This document shows positions 56,198-64,000 of a stretch of 64,000 bases of DNA, one piece after another. The position numbers and the translations under genes were made by a program. Under the pieces are notes generated by a model. It was given only the letters and a program-made list of their open reading frames with translations, was not told the origin of the DNA and did not search any database. Position 1 is the first letter of the stretch; every line of letters starts with the position of its first letter. This DNA is from Actinomadura alba (GTDB taxonomy: Bacteria > Actinomycetota > Actinomycetes > Streptosporangiales > Streptosporangiaceae), in NCBI RefSeq assembly GCF_014323705.1, contig NZ_JABVEC010000018.1, positions 1 through 64,000 of the forward strand, given 5' to 3'.

Positions 56198-57796
56198 TCA
56201 CAAAGCACCTCGTACGCGCTGGACCACGGCAGCCGGGTTCGGGTGGGCCTTGTTCCCACGCCAGGCCACATGATGGTCAGGCCTGAGAAGGACAAGGTCG
56301 CGTTCCCATACCTGCCGGGCGCCGGCGTCGTTCACCACGGCATGGCCGACCGGCAGACCTTGAGCGGCCGCCGCTTCGAGGAGCGCGTCCGCGCGGCCGT
56401 CGCCGGCGAAGTCGATGAGCGTGAAGGACGGGGCGAAGCGATCATAGATCGGTTTCCCGTCTTCGAGGAGAAGGCTGGGCGGGCGGCCTCCGGGCCAGGT
56501 CGTCGGTGTGTACTCCCGGGGGCTCGACGGGGGTTCTGGCGAACCCTCATGACAGACGATGGGCGAGTCGTCGTAGCGGTAACCCAGCTCGATTCCCGTG
56601 CACTCGTTCTCGCCCCGCTCGGCATCGAGAAAGGATGCGATGGCCTGGAGCGAGGCGCCCTCGCGAAGGAATGCCCCCGCCTTGAGGTGCACGCCGAGGT
56701 GCCGGTGTGACGTGTGCATGTTGCGCAGGCCCACCGGATGGCGTTCGACCTCGTAGCTGTCGAGCAGACTGGAGCCACCGAAGCCCTTGACGAGTGCGGC
56801 GATCTTCCAGGCCGCGTCGACCGCGTCGCCGATGCCGGTGTTCATTCCGTAAGCGCCGGTCGGGAACATTCGATGAGCGGAGTCGCCGGCGATGAGGACC
56901 CGCCCGGCGCGGTAGTGGTCAGCGATCATGAAGCCGGGGCGCCAGCGAGAGGTCAGCAGCACTTTGTCGATCTTCAGATCCGTCCGCATCGTCTCGAGCA
57001 GGAATGCCGCCGGATCGGCCGGTGGTGTGTCGAACTCGGACGGCTCCATGCCGTTGACATGCGCGGTCCAGGTGTCCACCTCGTCCTGGGCGATGATGAT
57101 GTACCTGAAGGCGAAGTAGTGCCAGAACCGCCCATGCCGGTGCAAGGCGTCCAGATCGCGGCTCTTGAAGTGCACCATGAAGGCGCCCGGCAACCCGGGT
57201 ACGTCGAAGCCCTCCTCGCCGATGCCCACAGCCTTGCGGACCTGGCTCGACGCCCCGTCGCAGCCGATCACATATTGGGAACGCAGCCGGACCTGGTCGT
57301 CGGTCATCACATCGACCAGGTGGCCGGTCACCACGTCGTCGTCCTGGGTGAGGGAGTCGAACCGCAGGCCGCATCGCAGATCGATGAGCGGATTGCGCCG
57401 GCAGTGGGCACGCAGGACCGGCTCCAGATCGATCTGCGAGATGCGCTGGCCGGGCACGGCGGGCTGAGTGCCGTCGTTGTGCTCGGCGATGCGTCGCCAC
57501 TCCTCGGACACCGAGGGAAGTCTCCACGTGGTGATCGGCTCACCGGCGAGGCCGGTCGACCAGATCACGTCGGATCGGTGCTCGGGCGCGACACCGGCGG
57601 AGCGGACGTCGTCAGCGATGCCGAGTTGCCGGAAGAACTCCATGCTGCGGGAGTTGACGTAGTCCAGCTTGGGATGAACGGATGTCTCGAAATCCTGGTC
57701 GACGAGAACGCAGGACACGCCTTGGCGGGCGAGCGCCAGAGCAGTGACCATGCCGACCGGGCCCGCGCCCACGACGAGAACCGGTACCGGATCCAC
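56198..57796 (-). CDS. FAD-dependent aromatic monooxygenase (PHBH fold, MhpA-like)
   Basis: 532 aa. FAD dinucleotide motif GAGPVG (10-15), second FAD/NAD motif CDGASSQVRKAVG, third motif LIAGDSAHRMFPTGAYGMN, and a C-terminal thioredoxin-like domain ending VLLRPDHHVAWRG, as in group A phenol-type hydroxylases (MhpA, rifampicin monooxygenase, polyketide hydroxylases). It probably hydroxylates an aromatic ring in the local pathway. GTG 57796 with GGGAGG in front. Leftward, downstream of the symporter operon. Confidence 0.87.
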   Translation of the reverse strand: MDPVPVLVVGAGPVGMVTALALARQGVSCVLVDQDFETSVHPKLDYVNSRSMEFFRQLGIADDVRSAGVAPEHRSDVIWSTGLAGEPITTWRLPSVSEEWRRIAEHNDGTQPAVPGQRISQIDLEPVLRAHCRRNPLIDLRCGLRFDSLTQDDDVVTGHLVDVMTDDQVRLRSQYVIGCDGASSQVRKAVGIGEEGFDVPGLPGAFMVHFKSRDLDALHRHGRFWHYFAFRYIIIAQDEVDTWTAHVNGMEPSEFDTPPADPAAFLLETMRTDLKIDKVLLTSRWRPGFMIADHYRAGRVLIAGDSAHRMFPTGAYGMNTGIGDAVDAAWKIAALVKGFGGSSLLDSYEVERHPVGLRNMHTSHRHLGVHLKAGAFLREGASLQAIASFLDAERGENECTGIELGYRYDDSPIVCHEGSPEPPSSPREYTPTTWPGGRPPSLLLEDGKPIYDRFAPSFTLIDFAGDGRADALLEAAAAQGLPVGHAVVNDAGARQVWERDLVLLRPDHHVAWRGNKAHPNPAAVVQRVRGAL

Positions 57797-57855
57797 GTTT
57801 GACCCTCCCGAAGAGGTGTGGGGCGGTGCGACCGCCCCACACCGTTCGCGGTTGT

Positions 57856-59598
57856 TCAGTGTGCTCCGCTGGGCGTCCGGCTCCCCCGGTCGCGCTTGTC
57901 CGCGCTACCGTTGGGCACGCCCACGCTGCCGGTCGGCAGGTTCGCGCTGCCGGTGGAGGGGTCGTTCCGAGGGGGAACGACGGCACCCGTGAGGGCACGG
58001 ACCTGCATCTCGGCGAAGCCGGCGTCGTTGCGCTCGCTACTGGTGATCGTGCCGAGGTAGCCGAACAGGAAGCCGAGCGGCCCCGCGATCAGTCCGGGTT
58101 CGATGTCAAAGATCTTGAAGTCGCTGTTGGGCCACCAGGAATTGGGGTCACCCGACACTCCGTTGGAGAACGCGACCATGACCACGGTCACGGCCAGTCC
58201 CCCGTAGACCGTCCACATCAGTCCCCTGGTGTTGAAGCGGCGCCAGAACAGCGAGTAGACGATCGCCGGCAGGACCGTGGAGGCCCCCAGGTCGACCACT
58301 GTCGGAATGAAGATACGGGTGAACACCGGCACCATCGCCGCACCCGCGACGAGGGAGACGATTCCGATGACCAGCACGTTGCGCCGGATTTCCTTCAGTT
58401 CGGCGGCCGGTTCCGGCTGCCGGCCACGCGCCGCGTTGATGTCCTTGGTGTAGGACGTCACCGCGTTGATCAGCATGGCTGCGAAAATAGCGGCGACCGA
58501 GATCATGGCGACCCCGCCGAGCAGGCCGGACGCCCACTCACCGCCAAAGTCGTCCACGAGCCTGGGCAGGGTGGTGTCGCGGTGGTGGTAGTTCGTGCCG
58601 ATGCCCTTCGCGCCGAGTAGCGCGACGGCGCCGAGACCGATGATGATCAAAAGCTGATAGAACCCGGCGGTGAACATCGCCGCCCAGCCGGCGGACCGCC
58701 GCGCGTCCCGTCCGCTGGTCGCCACGTAGTAACGCATGAAGAGCCATGGCATCCCCATGCCCCCGATGACGACGGAGACGAGCTTCGACAGGTGAACCCA
58801 CGGATCCTGCCCTGAATTCGGCGTGGAGTTCTCGCCGAACAGGCGGCCGGGGCCCAGCAGATCGTAACCGCGCTTGTCCGGATTCGCATTGGCCTCGGCG
58901 TCATCGAGCAGGTCGATGATGTTCAGCTTGTACTTGGCCAGTACCACCACGGTCAGCACCACCACGAAGCTGCCCACCAGAATTGCCTTGAGCACCAGCA
59001 TCCGGGTGACTCCGGGCATCCCGCCCATGTACACCCAGAGAATGGCGACCAGGCCGACGACGACCATCGCGACGGCCGCGAGGGGAAGGTTCGCCTCGGG
59101 GCTGGTGTCGAACATCCGGGTGGCGACCAGACCGATCGCACCCAGCATGGCGACCATGAACATGGTGTAGGTCACCAGGGTGACGACCGCCGACGCGATC
59201 CGTGCCGGGCGCTCTCGAGCGCGCAGCACGAACAGGTCGCCCATCGTATGCCCGCCCACGTTGCGCATCGGCCCGGCGTAGATCAGCACCCCGAGCACCG
59301 AGCCGACCGCGAAGGCCGTGACGAAGAGAATGGCGTCGTAGCCGTTCAGCGCGACGTGCCCGATGATGATGATCACCGTCGAGTACATCATGAACGCGCC
59401 CATCATCGCGAGGGCGTTCTGACCGGCGCCGACCCTCTTACCCGCGAGGAGGAAATCGTTCGGGGTGCGTATGCCGCCGCGCGCGGCGTTCACGAGAGCG
59501 AACACCAGAATTGCGAGGGGGATGGCGACCGCGATGGCGATCGCGGGCGCCGCCCATGTGTTGTCAATCGGGGGAGGAGCCGCGAGAACACCTGTCAT
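57856..59598 (-). CDS. Sodium/solute symporter (SSS family, ActP/MctC-like)
   Basis: 580 aa with about 13 membrane segments. TPNDFLLAGKRVGAGQNALAMM, IYAGPMRNVGGHTMGDLF, GMPWLFMRYYVATSGRDARR and VTSYTKDINAARG match monocarboxylate (acetate, pyruvate) symporters. The C-terminal ~55 residues hold the short repeat TGSANLPTGSVGVPNGSAD, likely disordered. It is translationally coupled (ATGA) to the DUF485 gene. The transported acid is unknown; it might feed or export an intermediate of the surrounding pathway. Confidence 0.88.
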   Translation of the reverse strand: MTGVLAAPPPIDNTWAAPAIAIAVAIPLAILVFALVNAARGGIRTPNDFLLAGKRVGAGQNALAMMGAFMMYSTVIIIIGHVALNGYDAILFVTAFAVGSVLGVLIYAGPMRNVGGHTMGDLFVLRARERPARIASAVVTLVTYTMFMVAMLGAIGLVATRMFDTSPEANLPLAAVAMVVVGLVAILWVYMGGMPGVTRMLVLKAILVGSFVVVLTVVVLAKYKLNIIDLLDDAEANANPDKRGYDLLGPGRLFGENSTPNSGQDPWVHLSKLVSVVIGGMGMPWLFMRYYVATSGRDARRSAGWAAMFTAGFYQLLIIIGLGAVALLGAKGIGTNYHHRDTTLPRLVDDFGGEWASGLLGGVAMISVAAIFAAMLINAVTSYTKDINAARGRQPEPAAELKEIRRNVLVIGIVSLVAGAAMVPVFTRIFIPTVVDLGASTVLPAIVYSLFWRRFNTRGLMWTVYGGLAVTVVMVAFSNGVSGDPNSWWPNSDFKIFDIEPGLIAGPLGFLFGYLGTITSSERNDAGFAEMQVRALTGAVVPPRNDPSTGSANLPTGSVGVPNGSADKRDRGSRTPSGAH

Positions 59599-59930
59599 CG
59601 GAGACCTCCTTCCAGGTCCGCCCGGATCCGCTCACTGAGGGGGTCCAGCTGAGTACGGGCGAATCGCATGTACACCGAAGCGACCACCACCACCAGGTTG
59701 AACGACAGGAACACGGCCAGCAGGCCCACGTTTATGGGGCCGACGAGGTCCTGCCGGTAGAAGTCCGGCGCGAAGGCGGCGAGCAGGATGACGAGGAGCC
59801 ACCACCCGTAGAAGATGACGCTCGCCCAGCCGATGAAGGCATTCGATCTGCGCCGCAATGCCGTGAACTGGGCGCTGTCAAATACCGCGACATAGCGGTC
59901 ACCGTCCGCTGCCGAGTTCTTCGTGCCCAT
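59595..59930 (-). CDS. DUF485-family partner of the symporter
   Basis: 111 aa with two membrane segments (IFYGWWLLVILLAAFAP; VGLLAVFLSFNLVVVVASVY). DUF485 proteins (YjcH) are encoded directly before acetate/monocarboxylate symporters, as here, with an ATGA overlap. GAGGAGGT is a perfect ribosome binding site before the ATG at 59930. Confidence 0.9.
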   Translation of the reverse strand: MGTKNSAADGDRYVAVFDSAQFTALRRRSNAFIGWASVIFYGWWLLVILLAAFAPDFYRQDLVGPINVGLLAVFLSFNLVVVVASVYMRFARTQLDPLSERIRADLEGGLR

Positions 59931-60096
59931 GACACCTCCTCAATCGAGGACGTCGTGACGACGACGTCGTGACGTGGTGGTCAGTACGGCGGCAGTCTCG
60001 GTCACCGCCCCCGCGCCGGGCATGGCCCATTCACGGGATTTCCGGCGTGCAGTGGAGAAATGGCGTGCCGCCCCGGCCGAACCGCGTGAACGTGTG

Positions 60097-60873
60097 ATGT
60101 CCGCCGACGACGGCGGGGCCGATGGTGTCTGCATGACGTCGGCACTGAAGACCAACGCGTGGACGTACGACGACTTCACGAGCGGCGAGCTCGATCCCAC
60201 ACGCTGGAGAATCATGTCGATAACGGGAGCCGACGGCGAACGGCACCATTACCAAGATCGCAACGCACGGGTGCGTACCGGTTACGGGCGATTGGAGCTG
60301 ACCGTCAACCCGTTCACCCGCTTCCACGACACGGACCCGAGGCAGAACAACGCCAAGCAGATGTACCGGTCCGTGCGGCGCTTCGCCGTGCCGGCGGCGG
60401 GACATCTGACGTTCGAGGTCGAGATGGGGGTGCGGACCCACGGCCAGATTCCCTATGACCTGCTCGACGCCTTCGGGACGGTGAACCTCTTCGACCTGGA
60501 GACCGGCGTCGTACTCAATGCCGCCGCGACCAATGACACCGTTTACGCGGTGGTCGAACGACTGGTGATCCCCGGCGTGACCCGTCCGCACGAGCACTAC
60601 ATCCACCGGGTGGTTCTGGATGTGCCGACGGAGCCGGGGCGTGAGCACGGCTACGCCATCACCTACCGGGCCGAGACGTCGGAGGTGGAATTCCGCGTCG
60701 ACGGCCGACTCGCCTATTGGACGCGGCTTCCGGTGCCGGTGACGGGCCTCAACGCCGGCATGGCGCTGTTCTCGGCCAGGGATCTCTCCCGCTACGCTCG
60801 CGCGCAGCGGGAGCACGGGCAGGGCGCGACCGGCTGGTGGGGGCCGTGGCGGATCACGACAAGCGTCAGATGA
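60097..60873 (+). CDS. DUF6081-like beta-sandwich protein
   Basis: 258 aa from ATG 60097. WTYDDFTSGELDPTRWRIMS, LTVNPFTRFHDTDPRQNNAK, HLTFEVEMGVRTHGQIPYDL and GLNAGMALFSARDL suggest a concanavalin-like jelly roll of the DUF6081 family. No signal peptide, so it is probably cytoplasmic. Such genes sit inside several actinomycete biosynthetic clusters, without an assigned role. No clear ribosome binding site; ATG 60133 is an alternative. Its stop overlaps that of the convergent SDR gene by 8 bases. Confidence 0.7.
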   Translation: MSADDGGADGVCMTSALKTNAWTYDDFTSGELDPTRWRIMSITGADGERHHYQDRNARVRTGYGRLELTVNPFTRFHDTDPRQNNAKQMYRSVRRFAVPAAGHLTFEVEMGVRTHGQIPYDLLDAFGTVNLFDLETGVVLNAAATNDTVYAVVERLVIPGVTRPHEHYIHRVVLDVPTEPGREHGYAITYRAETSEVEFRVDGRLAYWTRLPVPVTGLNAGMALFSARDLSRYARAQREHGQGATGWWGPWRITTSVR

Positions 60874-61567
60874 GCACGTCTCCGCCATCGATGTTCAGGT
60901 TGACACCGTTGATCGAGCGGTTCTCCAGCAGAAAGGTGATCGCCTCGGTGCAGTCCTGCATCGTCACCGGCCGCTTGGTGAGCGCACGCGTTTCGGCGGC
61001 CTCGCGTGCAGCGGGTTTGTCACTCCAAAATGGCGTGTCGGCGACAATGCTCGGGTGCAGAGCGTTGACCCGGATGGGAGACAGTTCCACTGCCAGCGTT
61101 CTGACCAGCGCGCTGATGCCGCCGTTGGCGGTCGTCACGGTCGTGGAGCCCGGATAGGGCCGGTGACTGGCAAGGCCGCCGAGCAGTACGGCCGCACTCT
61201 CGTCGGTCATCCGCGGGGCGAGAGCGTGCAGGACCGCCGTATAACCGGTGAGTTTGACAGTCAGCAGGCGCGTCGCATCGGCCGCACGATACTCGCGAAC
61301 CGTGTTGTAGTCCCGGTCGAGCGCCGTGAGCACCAGCCGATCGACGCGTTCCACGTCGGCCAGCCCTGCCATGATCCGTTCCGGGTCGGCCAGGTCCAAT
61401 GCGAGTCCGCGAGTCCGCCCGCCGATCTCATGGGCGACGCCTTTGGTCCGATCCTCCGTACGGCCGGTGATGACCACGTCGCTTCCTCGTTCGGCGCACG
61501 ACTGGGCGAAATGCCGCCCGATTCCCGACGTTCCGCCGATGACGACGACATGAGTGCGATCGGACAT
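60866..61567 (-). CDS. SDR-family protein lacking the YxxxK pair
   Basis: 233 aa. The cofactor motif is VIGGTSGIGRHFAQ, and the C-terminal NALHPSIVADTPFW and GVNLNIDGGDVL are typical of short-chain dehydrogenases. At the expected Tyr-x-x-x-Lys site the sequence reads GSTTVTTANGG, so the catalytic Tyr and Lys are absent. It may bind cofactor without classical dehydrogenase activity or use another acid. ATG 61567 with GGGAGGA upstream. Confidence 0.78.
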   Translation of the reverse strand: MSDRTHVVVIGGTSGIGRHFAQSCAERGSDVVITGRTEDRTKGVAHEIGGRTRGLALDLADPERIMAGLADVERVDRLVLTALDRDYNTVREYRAADATRLLTVKLTGYTAVLHALAPRMTDESAAVLLGGLASHRPYPGSTTVTTANGGISALVRTLAVELSPIRVNALHPSIVADTPFWSDKPAAREAAETRALTKRPVTMQDCTEAITFLLENRSINGVNLNIDGGDVLI

Positions 61568-61797
61568 TGACGTGTTCCTCCCTGCCTTCGGTGTCACGGC
61601 CGGATGGCCGATCAGGCGACCGTACTCCGCCCCTACAACAAACGTTCACCCGCATTCGCGGTATTTCGTTTGCTCTGCGCGGTGAATCACGTGAACAGGT
61701 GATGGTCTCGCGTGGGGGAAATCGGTGAGCGTCGATGTGGCCGGTACCAATGGGAATTCGAGGCGCATGAATCAGGGGGCACGACGGCCTCGGCCGG

Positions 61798-62436
61798 CTA
61801 GGTCTCCAGCTCGGCCAGCACGTCGGCCGTGGACAGCGGCACCGCGCAACGGTCCGCGGCGTAGCGAAGCGCCATGAGATGGTCGTCGAGAGACAGGTCG
61901 GCCAGTGCGTCCGCCACGAGGAACGGCTGGATGTCGCGGCTGAACGCGTCGCAGGCGGTGATGAGGCACCCCATGTGCGCGTAGACGCCGCAGACGATGA
62001 GCTGGTCCCGTCCCGACCGCCGTAGCCGTTCTTCCAGGTCACTCCGGAAGAACGCGCTGTAGCGCCACTTGGTCAGCACCGTGTCGCCCGACTCGGGGGC
62101 GACATCGTCGGCGATGCCGCGGTCGGCCTCGTCGACACCCATGCCGGGACCCCAGAAGTCGTGCAGCAGCCCGCGGTCCTGGCGGCTCATGCCACCCGGC
62201 TGTGCCGTGTACATCACCGGCACTCCGGCCGTACGCGCCGCCGCGAGCAGCTTCGCGATGTTGGCGACCAGCTCGGTGAGCGGAGCCTGCCCGGCCGGAA
62301 ACGGGCGCAGGAAATACCGCTGCATGTCATGCACCAGCACGACGGCCCGGTCCGGACGCGGGCGCCACGGCACCGCCGCGCTAGGCAGATCGCCATCGCC
62401 GGGCATGCGGTACGGCGCGATCGGGGTCATGGCCAT
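61798..62436 (-). CDS. Isochorismatase, PhzD/DhbB-like
   Basis: 212 aa. VVLVHDMQRYFLRPF holds the catalytic Asp37, LTKWRYSAFFRSDL holds Lys123, and GPGMGVDEADRGI, CGVYAHMGCLI and DIQPFLVADALADLS are closely like phenazine PhzD. PhzD turns aminodeoxyisochorismate into dihydro-hydroxyanthranilate; DhbB/EntB-type enzymes act on isochorismate. The C-terminal aryl carrier domain of EntB is absent. AGGAGG sits six bases before the ATG. It belongs to the leftward operon with the DhbA-like dehydrogenase, so the pair should give an aromatic dihydroxybenzoate or 3-hydroxyanthranilate. Confidence 0.85.
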   Translation of the reverse strand: MAMTPIAPYRMPGDGDLPSAAVPWRPRPDRAVVLVHDMQRYFLRPFPAGQAPLTELVANIAKLLAAARTAGVPVMYTAQPGGMSRQDRGLLHDFWGPGMGVDEADRGIADDVAPESGDTVLTKWRYSAFFRSDLEERLRRSGRDQLIVCGVYAHMGCLITACDAFSRDIQPFLVADALADLSLDDHLMALRYAADRCAVPLSTADVLAELET

Positions 62437-62476
62437 TGTTCGCCTCCTGTTTCCGTCCGATTTCCCGCCGATGACG

Positions 62477-63262
62477 TCATACGTGCAGGGCGGCGCCGCC
62501 ATCCACGTACAGGTCGTGCATCGTGACGTGACCGGCCTGGTCGGATACCAGGTACGCGACCGCCTCGGCCACGTCACGCGGCTGGGCCAGCTTCCGCAGC
62601 GGAATGCCGACGCGGTACGCGGCCGGCGAGCCCTCGATCGCCTGGCTTGGATCGGCATCCTCGCCGAGCATCGAGCGCAGCATGGGCGTGTCGGTCGAGC
62701 CGGGCGAGACGACGTTGCACCGGATGCCGTAGCCGGAAAGCTCCAGCCCCAGACACCGGGTGAACTGGGCGGACGCGGCCTTTGAGGCGGCGTATGCGGC
62801 CATCTCCATGCGCGGCACGCCGGCGGCGTTGGACGCCACGGTCACGATCGCGCCGCGGCAGCGGGGGATCATCCGCCGGGCCACCGCACGGGACACGTTG
62901 AACACGCCACCCGCGTTGACCGAGAAGGTCTCATTCCACTGCCGGTCCGGCAGTTCGACCACCTTGCCGGTGTGCAGGACGCCGGCCGCGTTGACGAGGA
63001 TGCCGATGGGCCCCTGCTCGTCCTCGATGCGCCGCACGAGCGCGTCCACCGCCTCGCTGTCACATACATCGACGGGGTAGCCGCGGACCGACTCGCCCTC
63101 GGCCTCGAGTTTGGCCACGACGGTGGCGAGCCCCTCGGCGTTGCGATCCACGGCCGCGACGTGCGCTCCCGCGCCCGCCAAGGTGCCCGCCACGGCAGCG
63201 CCGATGCCCTGCGCCGCACCGGTGACCAGTGCGACCGTCGACTCGATTCCGGTCAGTTCCAT
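62477..63262 (-). CDS. 2,3-Dihydro-2,3-dihydroxybenzoate dehydrogenase-like SDR (DhbA/EntA type)
   Basis: 261 aa. [27 protein letters not shown], the catalytic S and YAASK pair in VASNAAGV and [11 protein letters not shown], and the diagnostic end [20 protein letters not shown] with [13 protein letters not shown] are those of DhbA/EntA. It oxidises the diene diol made by isochorismatase (dihydro-dihydroxybenzoate or dihydro-hydroxyanthranilate) to an aromatic ring with NAD. The stop of the upstream monooxygenase and this ATG overlap (TGATG); AGGAG is six bases upstream of 63262. Confidence 0.87.
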   Translation of the reverse strand: MELTGIESTVALVTGAAQGIGAAVAGTLAGAGAHVAAVDRNAEGLATVVAKLEAEGESVRGYPVDVCDSEAVDALVRRIEDEQGPIGILVNAAGVLHTGKVVELPDRQWNETFSVNAGGVFNVSRAVARRMIPRCRGAIVTVASNAAGVPRMEMAAYAASKAASAQFTRCLGLELSGYGIRCNVVSPGSTDTPMLRSMLGEDADPSQAIEGSPAAYRVGIPLRKLAQPRDVAEAVAYLVSDQAGHVTMHDLYVDGGAALHV

Positions 63263-64000
63263 CATGAGCTCCTGCTGGTCGTGGCGGCTTGCTCGGCGTC
63301 GTACCCGAACAACCACTGGTGCCGGTCCAGGCCCGATGAGGTCTGGGCGGCGGTGTCGCGGCGGCGCTGCGCGTCCCCGTCGGCCAGGTGGAAGGTCTTC
63401 GCGTTGTCCCGAGACCGGCGTTGGATCTGGCTGGTGCGGGGAAGGCGTATCCGCTCGTAGCGACGCAGGGCCGCACCGAGGCCGTCGGGGCCCGCCTCCG
63501 CGAGGCAGACCGCGAGCACGACGGCGTCCTCGATCGCCTGGTTCGCGCCCTGCGCCTGGAACGGCAGCATCGGATGTGCGGCATCGCCGATGACGGTCAC
63601 CCGTCCCGAGCTGAGCCGGTCGACGCTCTCGCGATCGTGCAGCGCCCACCTGCTGACCGTCTCCGCCGCGCCGATCAGCCGTGCGACGTCCGCGTGCCAG
63701 CCCGCGTACGCGGCCGCGAGCTCAGCGACGTCACCCCGCGCCGACCAGGACTCCTCCCGCCAGTCCGAGGCGGCGACGGTCGCGCCGAAGCTCACCTGCC
63801 GGCCGGACGACACCGGGTAGCACACACAGTGCTGGTCCGGTCCGAACCACAACTGCACACGGGGCTCGGTGAGCAGATAGGGCACCCGTTCGGCCGGCAC
63901 CAGGCCCCGGTAGATCGTCTGCCCGGAGTACCGTGGCTGATCGGCCACGAGCTGCTCGCGCACGATGGAGTGAATGCCATCGGCGCCCACGACCAGATCC
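63262..64000 (-). CDS. FAD-dependent monooxygenase, salicylate hydroxylase-like (partial)
   Basis: The C-terminal ~245 residues; the gene runs past the right edge. [16 protein letters not shown] is the second FAD motif, [20 protein letters not shown] is the third, followed by the helix ending [10 protein letters not shown]; all as in group A single-component flavin hydroxylases acting on salicylate or 3-hydroxybenzoate. Its stop overlaps the DhbA-like start, so it is the first visible gene of the aromatic operon. It probably hydroxylates the dihydroxybenzoate- or hydroxyanthranilate-type product. Confidence 0.82.
   Translation of the reverse strand, partial: DLVVGADGIHSIVREQLVADQPRYSGQTIYRGLVPAERVPYLLTEPRVQLWFGPDQHCVCYPVSSGRQVSFGATVAASDWREESWSARGDVAELAAAYAGWHADVARLIGAAETVSRWALHDRESVDRLSSGRVTVIGDAAHPMLPFQAQGANQAIEDAVVLAVCLAEAGPDGLGAALRRYERIRLPRTSQIQRRSRDNAKTFHLADGDAQRRRDTAAQTSSGLDRHQWLFGYDAEQAATTSRSS

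Overview
The window is high-GC DNA from a mycelial actinomycete, most likely Streptosporangiales or a close relative. The evidence is the Streptomyces-type OsaA/OsaB signalling pair, a class II DAHP synthase, mycothiol- and F420-type accessory proteins, a StrR-type regulator, SigR-like promoters and frequent GTG starts. This placement is inferred from gene content only.

Left part (1-35 kb), core-like. The first ~225 bases hold the promoter and leader of a ribosomal RNA operon that reads leftward out of the window. Next come an rRNA-methyltransferase-like gene, thioredoxin and a group 2 sigma factor with SigR-like promoter elements on both sides, and the housekeeping DAHP synthase. At 4.6-12.5 kb is a partner-switching and phosphorelay block: anti-sigma kinase, anti-anti-sigma factor, SpoIIE-type phosphatase, then the poly-HAMP hybrid kinase OsaA and the regulator OsaB. 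The rest of this part holds gltX, a mycothiol-dependent isomerase-like gene, AraC, NUDIX and HAD genes, a translationally coupled vWA/ARPP-like pair (16.9-19.5 kb), two kinase-fold genes, a secreted double-psi barrel protein, a permease pair, PBP4, a double MazG-like protein, a Rieske oxygenase operon with an IclR regulator, and a secreted phytase-like esterase.

Middle (35-43 kb), variable island. It starts at tRNA-Pro(GGG). A 43-bp copy of the tRNA 3' end lies 1.93 kb downstream and brackets two divergent genes that are paralogs of each other. A tRNA-Val 3' remnant with its own terminator lies inside the bracket. Beyond are small genes (a 94-aa protein, a YfbM-like protein, a HEAT-like protein), a TetR gene with a double operator facing a membrane protein gene, and an orphan molybdopterin oxidoreductase.

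Right part (43.5-64 kb), a rearranged specialised-metabolism region. It holds a second, shorter class II DAHP synthase, a TnpB element with inverted ends, a two-component system with a degenerate receiver-kinase fusion, an O-methyltransferase tail next to IS110 debris, a haloperoxidase homolog lacking key histidines, a StrR-family regulator, a class II terpene cyclase with a DVDC acid motif, a cis-prenyltransferase start cut after 22 codons beside IS5 debris, a flavin monooxygenase, a solute symporter with its DUF485 partner, and a leftward operon of flavin monooxygenase, DhbA-like dehydrogenase and PhzD-like isochorismatase. Together these suggest a chorismate-derived aromatic, possibly terpenoid-linked, product pathway that continues past the right edge and has partly decayed by insertion-sequence activity.
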